Shown: piece by piece, positions 1-6,447 of the stretch
Numbering within the stretch: position 1 is the stretch's first letter
Layout of the letters: the number at the start of each line of letters is the position of its first letter
Assembly: GCA_030426845.1 (NCBI GenBank)
Contig: JAUHXR010000044.1
Coordinates: 1-41,326 of the forward strand
Reading direction: 5' to 3'
Source: Polyangia bacterium
GTDB lineage: Bacteria > Myxococcota_A > Polyangia > Polyangiales > Sandaracinaceae
DNA length: 41,326 bases
Position numbers and translations under genes: made by a program
The notes under the pieces: generated by a model
Told to the model about the DNA's origin: nothing
The model's database searches: none
The model's input: only the letters and a program-made list of their open reading frames with translations

Positions 1-110
1 TCGCGGTTGCCGGGCGTCCGGGGCGGATGGGCCGGCGCGCGCGCAGCCTGCGTGAAGGAGCCGAGCCCGGATGCCCGTCGTCGACTGCTTCGACCTCACC
101 GCGAGTCGCT

Positions 111-524
111 CTACGCCGCGCGCTCCGCGCCCTCCGCGAACAGCCGCCGCGCCGCGGCCTGCCCGCGCACCCACTTGCGGTCGGTCTGGGCCGCGCGCTC
201 CCGCATCGCCTCGGGCCGCCCGACCACCCCGAAGTAGCGGAGCCCCGAGCCCGTCATCATCCGCTCCCACGCGTGCGGGTCGATCCCCGCCCGCACCAGC
301 AGGGTCGGCGGTGGACCCGCAAGTGAGCCTGCGCCCACCTTCAGCGCCCGCCCCGTCCAGTCGAGCAGATGCACGTAGTCGAGCAGCGTCATCGGCAACG
401 CCTCCGGGCCGTCCACCGCGGCCGGCTCGTCCGCGAACGGTGCGAGCGGGCACGGATCATGTGGGACACGAGCGGGCGAGATCGGAGAGACGGCACAGCA
501 TCTGCACGCGCCGAGTGGGGGCAA
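111..524 (-). pseudogene. C-terminal remnant of a Y1_Tnp-type (REP-associated-like) transposase gene
   Basis: The frame carries the C-terminal part of transposase-like proteins of the IS200/Y1 superfamily that are abundant in myxobacteria. The recognisable stretch runs from MTLLDYVHLLDWTGRALK through LLVRAGIDPHAWERMM to VGRPEAMRERA, where full members read D-Y-x-E-L-V-D-W-T-G-R-A. The N-terminal catalytic half with the HUH motif and Tyr is missing, and the first 40 or so residues of the open frame do not look like the family, so this is a truncated copy. An in-frame start cannot be assigned with meaning; the coordinates give the open frame. It lies just outside the low-GC operon at 990-5072 and probably marks one edge of an acquired segment. 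The family assignment is by eye and moderately sure. Confidence 0.55.
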
Positions 525-989
525 GCTCTGGCACGCTGCACGGCTCCGGTACGACGCAGGGCCACCCGACCGCGGGACCTACGGTTTCGGTCGCGAAACG
601 CGGGGCCCGATCTCCGGCAGGGCCATCATTCGGCCTCTCCTCGCTCTGGGCCATTCGGCTGAGGGGCGCAGCGAACGGCACCCCAACAGAAGATGCGGCC
701 AGCGCGTGTGCGTGCGCATGCGTGATCGTTGGCGACCGAGACCTGCACGATCGAGTTGGGAAGAGTCTCGATGCGCCTCGGCGTCCATGGGTCCACGGAC
801 CTCGCTCGACCGGCCCCGGGCCGATGCCCCGCCTCCGGCCGGCGATTCGACCCGCGTCACGCTCCACGTCGAAGAAATCGACGAGGGACATCTCGGTGTC
901 GGCCGGCTCGACTCCCTCACGCAGCCTGCGCGACGTCGGACTCGAACGCCTCAGCAGGGGTGCGCGCTAACACTTGCTTCTGACGCTCC
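525..989. other. Stretch without a recognisable gene
   Basis: Short open frames exist on both strands here, but none has family-like sequence, a good ribosome-binding site or consistent codon use. It lies downstream of the protease gene that ends at 990 and could hold its transcription end. I saw no clear hairpin followed by a T-run. Confidence 0.5.
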
Positions 990-1772
990 TCACGATTGAG
1001 GCGGCCGACTTGACGGAGGCTCTGGAGCCCGTTCGCCGTCATTCCCAGCAGCCGCACAAGCGCTCGCAACGATTGGCCCGTAGTCCTCACAGAGTCTCGT
1101 AAGTGACCGCACTGCCTGAGAAAGAACCGATTCGGGATCCTCGCGGTGGACCGCGAGCGGCCACCCCTCAATGTCGTCGACGAATAGTCGTTCGTGATGG
1201 GAGGCCGTAGAGTGCACAAGCTCTTCTAGCAGTCGGTCTGCAGCCGCTCTAGACTTGCCGGAGTAGCGACGAAGAGCCCGCTCCACCTGACCGAGCTGGG
1301 CAGTCGCCCGCGCGCCCAGAGTTTCTCCGACTGTAGGCAGCGACGTGGCTACCTCAGTGGGCAGCAGCCAGTCGCCTGACGAACGGTGTATCAGGGGCTG
1401 AAACCGAGTTAGAAAGCTGTCCTGGCACATCGACAGCTCGTCTGCACATGTAGCGATAAAGGCTCCGGCACTTATCGCGTAGTAGGGAACTACCACGGTC
1501 ACGTGGCGACTGTGCGCACGGATCGTCCTTACGATGCCGACTGCACTATCCGCGTTGCCACCGAACGTATTCACGACAACGTGTAGCCTACGCGTCGTCC
1601 CAAGCTCGCCCAACGCTTGAGCTACGGCAGCTTCTGTGGCGAGAGATATGCCGCCCCCCTCGCCAGCGTGATCGGTAATAACAGCGAGGACTGGTTCTCC
1701 GACCGTGGCTCTAATCAGGAGGAGTAGCTCTTCGATCGTTTCTTGAGTCGACCAAGCTTCGGTAGAGTGCAT
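990..1772 (-). CDS. SDH_sah-type (ClpP/SppA-like) serine protease
   Basis: Predicted 260-residue protease of the serine dehydrogenase proteinase (SDH_sah) family, which has the ClpP/crotonase fold. Visible family features are VVVNTFGGNADSA at about residues 65-77 (equivalent to the L-H-T-P-G-G oxyanion loop), then VTVVVPYYAISAGAFIA at 91-107. Ser-101 sits in the position of the nucleophile (S-G-G or S-A-G-A context), followed by the usual A-D-E-L-S-M. I cannot assign the second catalytic residue. There is no signal peptide, so it is probably cytosolic. The start overlaps the 3' end of the ATP-grasp gene by 62 nt, so it is the last gene of the operon and may be translationally coupled. In this context it could cut the small proteins encoded upstream, for example as leader or follower peptidase. 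That role is inference. Confidence 0.8.
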   Translation of the reverse strand: MHSTEAWSTQETIEELLLLIRATVGEPVLAVITDHAGEGGGISLATEAAVAQALGELGTTRRLHVVVNTFGGNADSAVGIVRTIRAHSRHVTVVVPYYAISAGAFIATCADELSMCQDSFLTRFQPLIHRSSGDWLLPTEVATSLPTVGETLGARATAQLGQVERALRRYSGKSRAAADRLLEELVHSTASHHERLFVDDIEGWPLAVHREDPESVLSQAVRSLTRLCEDYGPIVASACAAAGNDGERAPEPPSSRPPQS

Positions 1773-2637
1773 CGTTGATCGGTCCCCCTAGCCGGAGATC
1801 GTATCCCGTGTACCCAGGCATGGGATTACATTCTAAGCAGTACCAAGTACCTGTGCTCGCACAGATCCGAAAATCGAAGCCCGCAAGCACAAGGCTCTCC
1901 CGCCGGCAATGCACGATGCAGGCGTCCCTAACACCGTGAGGAACGTCGATAGGGCGATAGTCTGGCCGCGTCTCCGCATAGCGGTAGTCGACAGCATCGG
2001 TCACGATCTCGATGCCGAAGAAGTCCGAACCAACACAGTGGACACGAGCTTCACTTCCGGCGATGTGCCGCTGGAGCAACACGGGAACCTGCGCTAATGC
2101 TCCGGCGCGATCCCGTATGTCATGAGGCTGCGCAAGCTCGACTATCGTACGGATCGAGCTGACGGACTTTGAAACCGCGGGGCCCAGACTGAGGAATGCC
2201 AGCAACTCTGACTCGTTGTTTGAGACGATCGTCTCGGGCACTTCGAGTCCAGAGCGCGCTAGGACGCGGAGGTGACGGGCCTTCGACGCGTTGGAGGCGC
2301 CTCCGAATGGTCGATTGACTACGACGGTCGGGGTTGTACTAAGGCAGAAACGAAGCCCCTGGAGCGTCTGCAAAGCACGCACATCGGAAGCGGCGGCAGC
2401 CTCGTAGTGTGGAGGTAGCTCATAGACCCGGGCGTACACCCCCGGAACCTCGTCCAAGTTGACCTCGAACTCTCCGACTTGAAGAGCTCTATTCTCGAGG
2501 TCGATTCGACCACGACATAGAAGCTCATTCAGCTCAACGAAATGGGCATCGTAGCCCTTCCCGTGCCAACGGTTGAGCGTGTACGCAATATTGCGATCAA
2601 CAGCGTAGCCTATTACGACGGGGGGGGCTGATCCCAT
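1711..2637 (-). CDS. ATP-grasp ligase, candidate peptide-modifying (graspetide-like) enzyme
   Basis: 308-residue ATP-grasp protein of the RimK/MvdD-like type, which joins a carboxylate (activated as acyl phosphate) to an amine or hydroxyl. The N-terminal pre-ATP-grasp part includes VPGVYARVYELPP (64-76) and VVVNRPFGGASNASK (105-119). Lys-157 in AVSKSVSSIRTIVEL is the likely phosphate-binding lysine. LLQRHIAGSEARVHCVG (187-203) is the adenine/ribose segment, and WYCLECNPMPGYTGYD (265-280) carries the Mg-binding Glu-269 and Asn-271. All core motifs are present, so it should be active. Length matches graspetide ligases (about 300-330). It overlaps the preceding gene by 25 nt, including a run of eight C. 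Cognate substrates are probably the three Ser/Asp/Glu-rich proteins encoded just upstream. Similar ATP-grasps of unknown function are common, so the RiPP role rests on context. Confidence 0.85.
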   Translation of the reverse strand: MGSAPPVVIGYAVDRNIAYTLNRWHGKGYDAHFVELNELLCRGRIDLENRALQVGEFEVNLDEVPGVYARVYELPPHYEAAAASDVRALQTLQGLRFCLSTTPTVVVNRPFGGASNASKARHLRVLARSGLEVPETIVSNNESELLAFLSLGPAVSKSVSSIRTIVELAQPHDIRDRAGALAQVPVLLQRHIAGSEARVHCVGSDFFGIEIVTDAVDYRYAETRPDYRPIDVPHGVRDACIVHCRRESLVLAGFDFRICASTGTWYCLECNPMPGYTGYDLRLGGPINDALYRSLVDSRNDRRATPPD

Positions 2638-3314
2638 TGCTCCGCCACTAGCTCAGCAACCCATTGCCAGGTGTCGTCGTTCGATGGAGAAACCGACTGC
2701 CTCACGTCCACAATATGTGCGCCACTGTCGTCGATTCGGGCTGCGAGCGTCAGTTCATCTAGCTCAAACTCACGCACTACTCGCTCGCCAATCTCATACA
2801 GAACATCGAGCCCCGCTGGGGCGACCTCGGCCGAATGGTAGAGTCGCATGTCGCCTAGGAAATAGACCAACTCGCAGTCCCAGACGGCGCCGTCGAACGG
2901 CCTCGATGCCCCGAGCGCCATCAGACAGATATCATCGCCGAAGACTGTTGGCCTCATCGCCGGCATCACCGGCGCTGAGATTACCGTGCCAGTAGCCGAG
3001 TCACCTATCAACGTGGCCAGTGCGGCGACTTCGCTGCTCTCATACACCTCATCATCCGAGGCGAGATCGGGGCGTCGGCAGGGAACCCCACGGAACCACA
3101 GATGGTGAATCTCGCGCCATTCCGTCGTACTGCGAGGACGAAACAGCGGAGGACCGAGCGGCACCCGAAGAGAGAACTCCGCCTCAGCGAGCGAGGTGAC
3201 AGCCTCTACCGGAATACCCTTAACCTCGCGCCCGATCAGGTCGACTACCCACGGGGGCACAGGATGATCGGGGCTACTGAGGATCAGGGCACAGCGCTCA
3301 GGAGAGGAGCTCAT
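2613..3314 (-). CDS. ATP-grasp-like protein lacking the nucleotide-binding core (pseudo-ligase partner)
   Basis: 233-residue protein with no firm family match by eye. Its ends resemble those of its neighbour, the ATP-grasp ligase. HHLWFRGVPCRRP (70-82) and GTVISAPVMPAM (109-120) parallel GVYARVYELPP and VVVNRPFGGAS; ELVYFLGDMRLYHSAEV (148-164) parallels EARVHCVGSDFFGIEIV. AARIDDSGAHIVDVRQSVSP (191-210) lines up with the Mg-binding strand. There the ligase has Glu and Asn, and here Asp-203 and Arg-205. The middle segment with the phosphate-binding lysine appears to be missing. I infer a degenerate ATP-grasp that binds peptide or forms a heterodimer with the active enzyme. It starts at ATG directly behind the stop of the third small gene (4 nt gap, no strong Shine-Dalgarno), which suggests coupled translation. 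Confidence 0.6.
   Translation of the reverse strand: MSSSPERCALILSSPDHPVPPWVVDLIGREVKGIPVEAVTSLAEAEFSLRVPLGPPLFRPRSTTEWREIHHLWFRGVPCRRPDLASDDEVYESSEVAALATLIGDSATGTVISAPVMPAMRPTVFGDDICLMALGASRPFDGAVWDCELVYFLGDMRLYHSAEVAPAGLDVLYEIGERVVREFELDELTLAARIDDSGAHIVDVRQSVSPSNDDTWQWVAELVAEQWDQPPPS
2620..2627 (-). other. C8 homopolymer in the overlap of two genes
   Basis: On the coding strand, eight consecutive C bases lie inside the 25-nt overlap between the pseudo-ligase gene (end 2613) and the ATP-grasp gene (start 2637). In the upstream frame this reads C-CCC-CCG, a slippery arrangement for a -1 shift. A -1 shift here would join the upstream protein in frame to the ATP-grasp ligase just past its start. 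Whether slippage occurs is unknown. Confidence 0.4.
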
Positions 3315-3318
3315 TCCG

Positions 3319-3714
3319 TCACTGATTCTTGGCTTTCACCTGCAAAGCAGCGAGGACGCCCGGGGGGAGGACGACCTTAGAAGCTTGCCTACTCTGCGCT
3401 CGGGCATGACTCCGACGATCGCGACTAGTTCGCAGCCTGGACTTGAGGTCGGTAAGTGCCAACTGGTCCACCAAGGAGAACCACTGCGCCACCAGGTCCT
3501 CAGAACCCTCGCTCGACTCACTGTGGGTATCGTCTTTGTCCTTACACGACGACATCTGCGACGAGAACTCCTGCACATACCAGCCGTCGACCGGCCCGGA
3601 GAACGCCGTCGTCCGTCCATCGTTGAGACGCTCGGACATCTCGCGTCGGGGCTGTGGTCGCCGGGCAGCCGCGACGAAGACACGCTGCTCGCGATTCCTG
3701 CTCTCAGCTACCAA
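3319..3714 (-). CDS. Small Ser/Asp/Glu-block protein, third tandem copy (candidate RiPP precursor)
   Basis: 131 residues, paralogous to the two preceding genes. Shared blocks are RVFVAAARRPQPRREMSERL (11-30), TAFSG (36-40), QMSSCKDKDDT plus HSESSEGSED (53-73), DLKSRL with RDRR (89-101), and SKVVLPPGVLAAL (112-124). The 53-73 block is packed with Ser/Thr/Lys and Asp/Glu, the side chains that graspetide ligases cross-link. This copy is the most divergent: His replaces Val after DDT, Leu replaces His after GSED, and the tail KAKNQ differs. The start is TTG at 3714; AGGGGA lies 4-5 nt upstream and there is no in-frame ATG nearby. The start codon and divergence suggest lower or distinct expression. 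Function is inferred from context only. Confidence 0.65.
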   Translation of the reverse strand: MVAESRNREQRVFVAAARRPQPRREMSERLNDGRTTAFSGPVDGWYVQEFSSQMSSCKDKDDTHSESSEGSEDLVAQWFSLVDQLALTDLKSRLRTSRDRRSHARAQSRQASKVVLPPGVLAALQVKAKNQ

Positions 3715-3718
3715 CGCT

Positions 3719-3724
3719 TCCCCT
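3719..3724 (-). promoter_or_regulatory. Shine-Dalgarno AGGGGA deciding a TTG start
   Basis: AGGGGA follows directly after the TGA stop of the second small gene and lies 4 nt before TTG at 3714. It supports the TTG start of the third small gene and coupling to its upstream neighbour. Confidence 0.55.
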
Positions 3725-4120
3725 TCACTTGGTCACATGTTGCTTTAGCGCTGCAATGACTCCAGGCGGCAGCGACACCTTAGAGATCCTCTTGCTCTGC
3801 GTTCTCGCCGTCCTGCGGCGATCCCGCTTGCTCTTGAGTCGGGCGCGCAGGTCAATCACAGTCAGTTGGTCACTTAACGAGAAGAGCGAGGTCACGTGAT
3901 CTTCGCTGCCCTCGCTCGCCTCGGACACTGTATCGTCCTTGTCCTTGCAACACGACATCTGCGAGGAGAACTCGTGCTCGCACCAGGCCTCGACCGGCCC
4001 GGAGTATGCCGTCATCTCACCGTTGTCGAGGCGCTCGGACATCTCGCGCCGGGGCTGTGGTCGACGGGCGGCCGCAACGAACACCCGCTGTCCGCTCTTC
4101 TTCTTCTCGTCTACCAACAT
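3725..4120 (-). CDS. Small Ser/Asp/Glu-block protein, second tandem copy (candidate RiPP precursor)
   Basis: 131 residues from ATG at 4120. A GTG two codons upstream lies inside the Shine-Dalgarno sequence, so I reject it as the start. Conserved segments are RVFVAAARRPQPRREMSERL (12-31), TAYSG (37-41), QMSCCKDKDDT plus VSEASEGSED (54-74), HVTSLFSLSDQL (75-86), LKSKRDRR (95-102) and SKVSLPPGVIAALKQHV (113-129). It is very close to the first copy in the second half. The N-terminus is Arg-rich and helical-looking like a leader. The acidic Ser/Thr/Lys block is central, and the C-terminal LPPGVIAAL segment could be a follower or recognition element. No signal peptide or membrane helix is seen. The alternative is that these are structural or regulatory small proteins rather than precursors. 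Confidence 0.68.
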   Translation of the reverse strand: MLVDEKKKSGQRVFVAAARRPQPRREMSERLDNGEMTAYSGPVEAWCEHEFSSQMSCCKDKDDTVSEASEGSEDHVTSLFSLSDQLTVIDLRARLKSKRDRRRTARTQSKRISKVSLPPGVIAALKQHVTK

Positions 4121-4122
4121 CG

Positions 4123-4129
4123 CCACCTC
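4123..4129 (-). promoter_or_regulatory. Shine-Dalgarno GAGGTGG overlapping the upstream stop codon
   Basis: The TGA stop of the first small gene (4130-4128) runs into GGTGG, giving TGAGGTGG two nucleotides before ATG at 4120. The strong site and 7-nt gap between stop and start imply translational coupling of copies one and two. Confidence 0.6.
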
Positions 4130-4511
4130 ACTGGGTCACATGCTGCTTCAACGCCGCGATTACTCCGGGCGGCAGCGTCACTTTGGAGACTTTCCTGCTC
4201 TGGCTGCTCGCTGACTTCCGGCGGTCGCGCTTGCTCTTCAGACGAGACCGCAGGTCGATCACAGCTAGTTGATCGCTTAGCGAGAACAGGGAGGTCACGT
4301 GATCTTCGCTCCCCTCGCTCGACTCGGACACCGTGTCGTCTTTCTCCTTGCATGACGACATCTGAGCGTTGAAGTCGCAGCTCCACGCCCGCCCCAGCCC
4401 CGAGTAGCTGGTGGTCTCAGCATCGCCGAGCCGGTCGGCGATCTCGCGCCGCGGCTGAGGTCGCCTCGCCGAAGAGATGAAGACCCTCGCACGGTCTCGA
4501 ATGTCGTCCAT
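4128..4511 (-). CDS. Small Ser/Asp/Glu-block protein, first tandem copy (candidate RiPP precursor)
   Basis: 127 residues from ATG at 4511, with AGGGGAG 5 nt upstream. Blocks match the two paralogues: RVFISSARRPQPRREIADRL (9-28), TSYSG (34-38), QMSSCKEKDDT plus VSESSEGSED (50-70), HVTSLFSLSDQL (71-82), LKSKRDRR (91-98) and SKVTLPPGVIAALKQHV (109-125). The first ten residues and the segment between TSYSG and QMS vary among copies while the Ser/Glu block is nearly fixed. That pattern means the block itself is selected. Cross-link donors (Lys-55, Lys-57, Thr-60, Ser-62, 64, 65, 68) and acceptors (Asp/Glu 56, 58, 59, 63, 66, 69, 70) are all present. Cys-54 is conserved in all three copies. The assignment as ATP-grasp substrate is inference from the operon. 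Confidence 0.68.
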   Translation of the reverse strand: MDDIRDRARVFISSARRPQPRREIADRLGDAETTSYSGLGRAWSCDFNAQMSSCKEKDDTVSESSEGSEDHVTSLFSLSDQLAVIDLRSRLKSKRDRRKSASSQSRKVSKVTLPPGVIAALKQHVTQ

Positions 4512-4547
4512 GGCTGCTCCCCTGTCGTCTGCCCGGCCAGGGCTGCT

Positions 4548-5072
4548 CTACTTGCTGCCTCGCAGGGCGAAGAAGTGAATGTCCTCGTCCTCAGCGAAGA
4601 GGCCCTCGACCGTGCCGATGCGGACAAAGCCCATCTTCTCGATCGTCGACCCGAGGACCTTGAGATCCTCGTCCCGCATCATCACGACTGCCTGTCGAGC
4701 GTTGAGTTGGTTCGCTAGTTCCACGTGGTGCTTGGCGCCCGCAACGAAGAGCCCGGACCGCTGATACTCGGGATGCACTGCTGCTCCACGAATGAGCAGG
4801 GTATCGGTCGAGAAGTCGGAGTCCCACCAGTACCAAGCGACTATCTTGCCCGAGGCTACACCGACAACGTACCGGCCACGATCGACCTCTTTGGCTATCT
4901 CGGTGGTCTTCTGGCCGTTCAGTGGCTCCCAGCCCGAAGGCCAACACTCAAGGATACCGAAGAGGTCGAACGCGGTTGCCTCTCTGTAGAGCACACGCCG
5001 GGGACGCTTGAGTCGGGTGGACGCGCGTCGAGTCGTGGATTGGGTCTTTCGGACCGTCTTCCGAGTAGCCAT
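4548..5072 (-). CDS. GNAT-family N-acetyltransferase
   Basis: 174 residues. After a basic, Ser/Thr/Arg-rich extension of about 27 residues comes a GNAT domain: YREATAFDLFGILE, then VVGVASGKIVAWYWWDSD, then the acetyl-CoA segment LLIRGAAVHPEYQRSGLFVA. The pyrophosphate-binding loop is Q-R-S-G-L-F rather than the usual R-x-x-G-x-G/A. It is the first gene of the operon, 36 nt before the first small protein. GNATs are known partners in microviridin clusters, where MvdB acetylates the mature peptide's N-terminus, so acetylation of the processed product is the natural guess. The long basic N-terminus is unusual for a tailoring GNAT. Substrate unknown. Confidence 0.75.
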   Translation of the reverse strand: MATRKTVRKTQSTTRRASTRLKRPRRVLYREATAFDLFGILECWPSGWEPLNGQKTTEIAKEVDRGRYVVGVASGKIVAWYWWDSDFSTDTLLIRGAAVHPEYQRSGLFVAGAKHHVELANQLNARQAVVMMRDEDLKVLGSTIEKMGFVRIGTVEGLFAEDEDIHFFALRGSK

Positions 5073-5544
5073 GAGTCGAGCCTACTAGACGTGAGCAGTC
5101 GTTGTCACCAGGGTAATCTGCCGCTCGCCAAGTTGGCCACGGGCTCCAACGTGGACCGAGCTGGTCGCGTTCGGAGTTTCGACGGTTGCTAGGGGCGCGG
5201 CGCGCCGCGCGGAGGTCCGCGCGCCAGGAACCGAACTGACCTACGGACCGGCTACCCTAGGTCGCAGCGAGATCGTCCCAGCGGTCCGGCTAACGGACTA
5301 CACCATCGTTGTTCCCGGGGGTCTCTGCGATTTGACGTGCTCGTGCGTGAGTTCGGCGACTGGTCCCGGGAGTCTGTTCAGGGAGGGACGATGCCTTCCC
5401 GTACTCGAACAGCCCGTGCCCAGTCGGGCGTACGCCCCGTGCGCCACCCGTCGGTTGCGGCCGTATAAACGCGTCGGGGACGGCGAATGGGTCCGCGCTC
5501 GGGACGGCGATCGGGATCCTCTTCCTGCTGAGCTGCACGGGGGT
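5073..5544. other. Intergenic region upstream of the island operon; GC palindrome
   Basis: No gene recognised. A perfect 16-bp palindrome (GCGCGGCGCGCCGCGC, 5195-5210) lies about 125 bp upstream of the GNAT gene and could be an operator or a terminator stem, but no T-run follows. The promoter of the operon should be here; I found no convincing -35/-10 pair. Confidence 0.45.
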
Positions 5545-5576
5545 TCAGGGACAATGCGGGAGTGGTTTGTCCCTGA
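5545..5576. repeat. 10-bp inverted repeat at the end of the IS21 remnant
   Basis: TCAGGGACAA (5545-5554) and its exact complement TTGTCCCTGA (5567-5576) flank 12 bp. The position, about 70 bp before the istA-like reading frame, fits the terminal-repeat region of an IS21-family element. Confidence 0.5.
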
Positions 5577-5642
5577 CGCAGAGGGAGTGGTCGATCGGAC
5601 TCTTGGGGCCGGGCGCGGATGCGCTCCGGGAGGGAGTCCAGG

Positions 5643-5990
5643 ATGGCGGCGAGGAGGGTGGTGATGCATCGGCTGGAGGAGCTGGTGCGGCTGTACCGCC
5701 TTGGTACGCCCACGAGGGAGGTGGCGCGGCTGCTGCGGATGAGCCCGCGGACCGAGCGGAGCTATCGCACGGCCCTCGAGGCCGCCGGCCTACTGAGCGG
5801 TCCGGCAGACGAGCTGCCCGGGGTGAGCGAGCTGAGGGACGCGGTGCTCGCACGCCGTCCCGCGCCTGCGGTTCCCACGCAGCAGGTCTCGCGGATCGAG
5901 CCGTGGCGTCCGACGATCGCGCTGCTGCTGGAGAAGGGTCTTGAAACAGCGCCGAGTGCTCAGGCCGTGATCTGCACCCGGCAGAGGTAG
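5643..5990 (+). pseudogene. istA: Truncated IS21-family transposase (istA) N-terminus
   Basis: The frame begins MAARRVVMHRLEELVRLYRL and continues GTPTREVARLLRMSPRTE, the N-terminal helix-turn-helix of IS21 IstA proteins. It then reads ALEAAGLLSGPADELP and QQVSRIEPWRPTIALLLEKG, all typical of the family. After about residue 100 (near 5945) the sequence leaves the family, which should continue G-L-x-x-x-A-I-x-D-R-L-R, and stops at 5990. The DDE catalytic domain and istB are absent. The break coincides with the truncated 3' end of the convergent SUKH gene, so an element was cut here. It cannot transpose by itself. Confidence 0.75.
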
Positions 5991-6320
5991 TCACCCCCGT
6001 ACAATACCGCGAAGACAACAAGCCTACACTCAATCTCATCATCCTCGGACCATGGAAGCCTGTCATTCAGCGGCTCCTCCGTTTCGAACATATCGGGAAC
6101 CCGCCACCGCGCTCCACGAGGACAAAAGCCAAGAATCCGAGCGATCATGAAACCAGTAGTTCGCACAAACGGGGTATCGTGGCGGCCCACCGTTCTGTCT
6201 CAGATAGGTCTGGTGTAGCTCAGGCGGCAGCACACATCCGCCGAGCGCCCGCTCGAGGGCGTCAATGTCTGCCTCGGAAGCCGGGGGCAGATCCGGGACG
6301 ACTATGTGAATTCGTGCCAC
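5960..6320 (-). pseudogene. Frameshifted, 3'-truncated SMI1/KNR4 (SUKH) family gene
   Basis: SUKH proteins are commonly immunity proteins against polymorphic toxins. From GTG at 6320 (AAGGGAG 5 nt upstream) the first frame reads PPASEADIDALERALGGC, then VLPPELHQTYLRQNGGPPRY, the typical SMI1/KNR4 N-terminal helix and NGG turn. That frame stops at 6063. The family-like C-terminal part, RLVVFAVLYGGDYLCRV (compare F-A-x-D-x-G-G-N-Y-F-C), continues in a second frame to 5960, so a one-base shift lies at about 6070-6150. The usual last 30 or so residues are missing, where the gene meets the IS21 remnant. A sequencing error could explain the shift but not the truncation. Confidence 0.65.
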
Positions 6321-6338
6321 TTTTTCTCCCTTTGAGAA

Positions 6339-6359
6339 GGGATCCGTCCCGGGTAGCCA
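6339..6359 (+). repeat. 21-bp dispersed repeat, copy 1
   Basis: Begins GGGATCCGTC and ends CCGGGTAGCCA; identical over 21 bp to 8496-8516. It contains a small stem GGGA-TCCG-TCCC. It lies just upstream of the SUKH start. A diverged inverted copy (TACCGGGGACGGATCCG) lies at 6420-6436. Confidence 0.6.
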
Positions 6360-6447
6360 TGAGTCTTGAACGAGTCCGCATGCGCGGGTCGGCGCGGGAT
6401 GGGGGGCGCTCAAGCGGAGTACCGGGGACGGATCCGCATGCCGTTGT

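Noticed and set aside
579-999. Overlapping short open frames on both strands between the transposase remnant and the protease
   Set aside because: No family resemblance, no ribosome-binding site and unnatural composition (Arg/Ser/Pro-rich).
5082-5108. GTGACA and TAGTAG as -35/-10 of the GNAT operon
   Set aside because: The spacer is 15 bp and the implied start would be only a few bases from the ATG; too weak in this context.
5195-5210. 16-bp GC palindrome as intrinsic terminator
   Set aside because: No T-run on either side and no gene ends close by; kept only as a note in the intergenic entry.
5290-5538. 82-codon minus-strand frame upstream of the IS21 remnant
   Set aside because: No recognisable motif or start context; probably chance.
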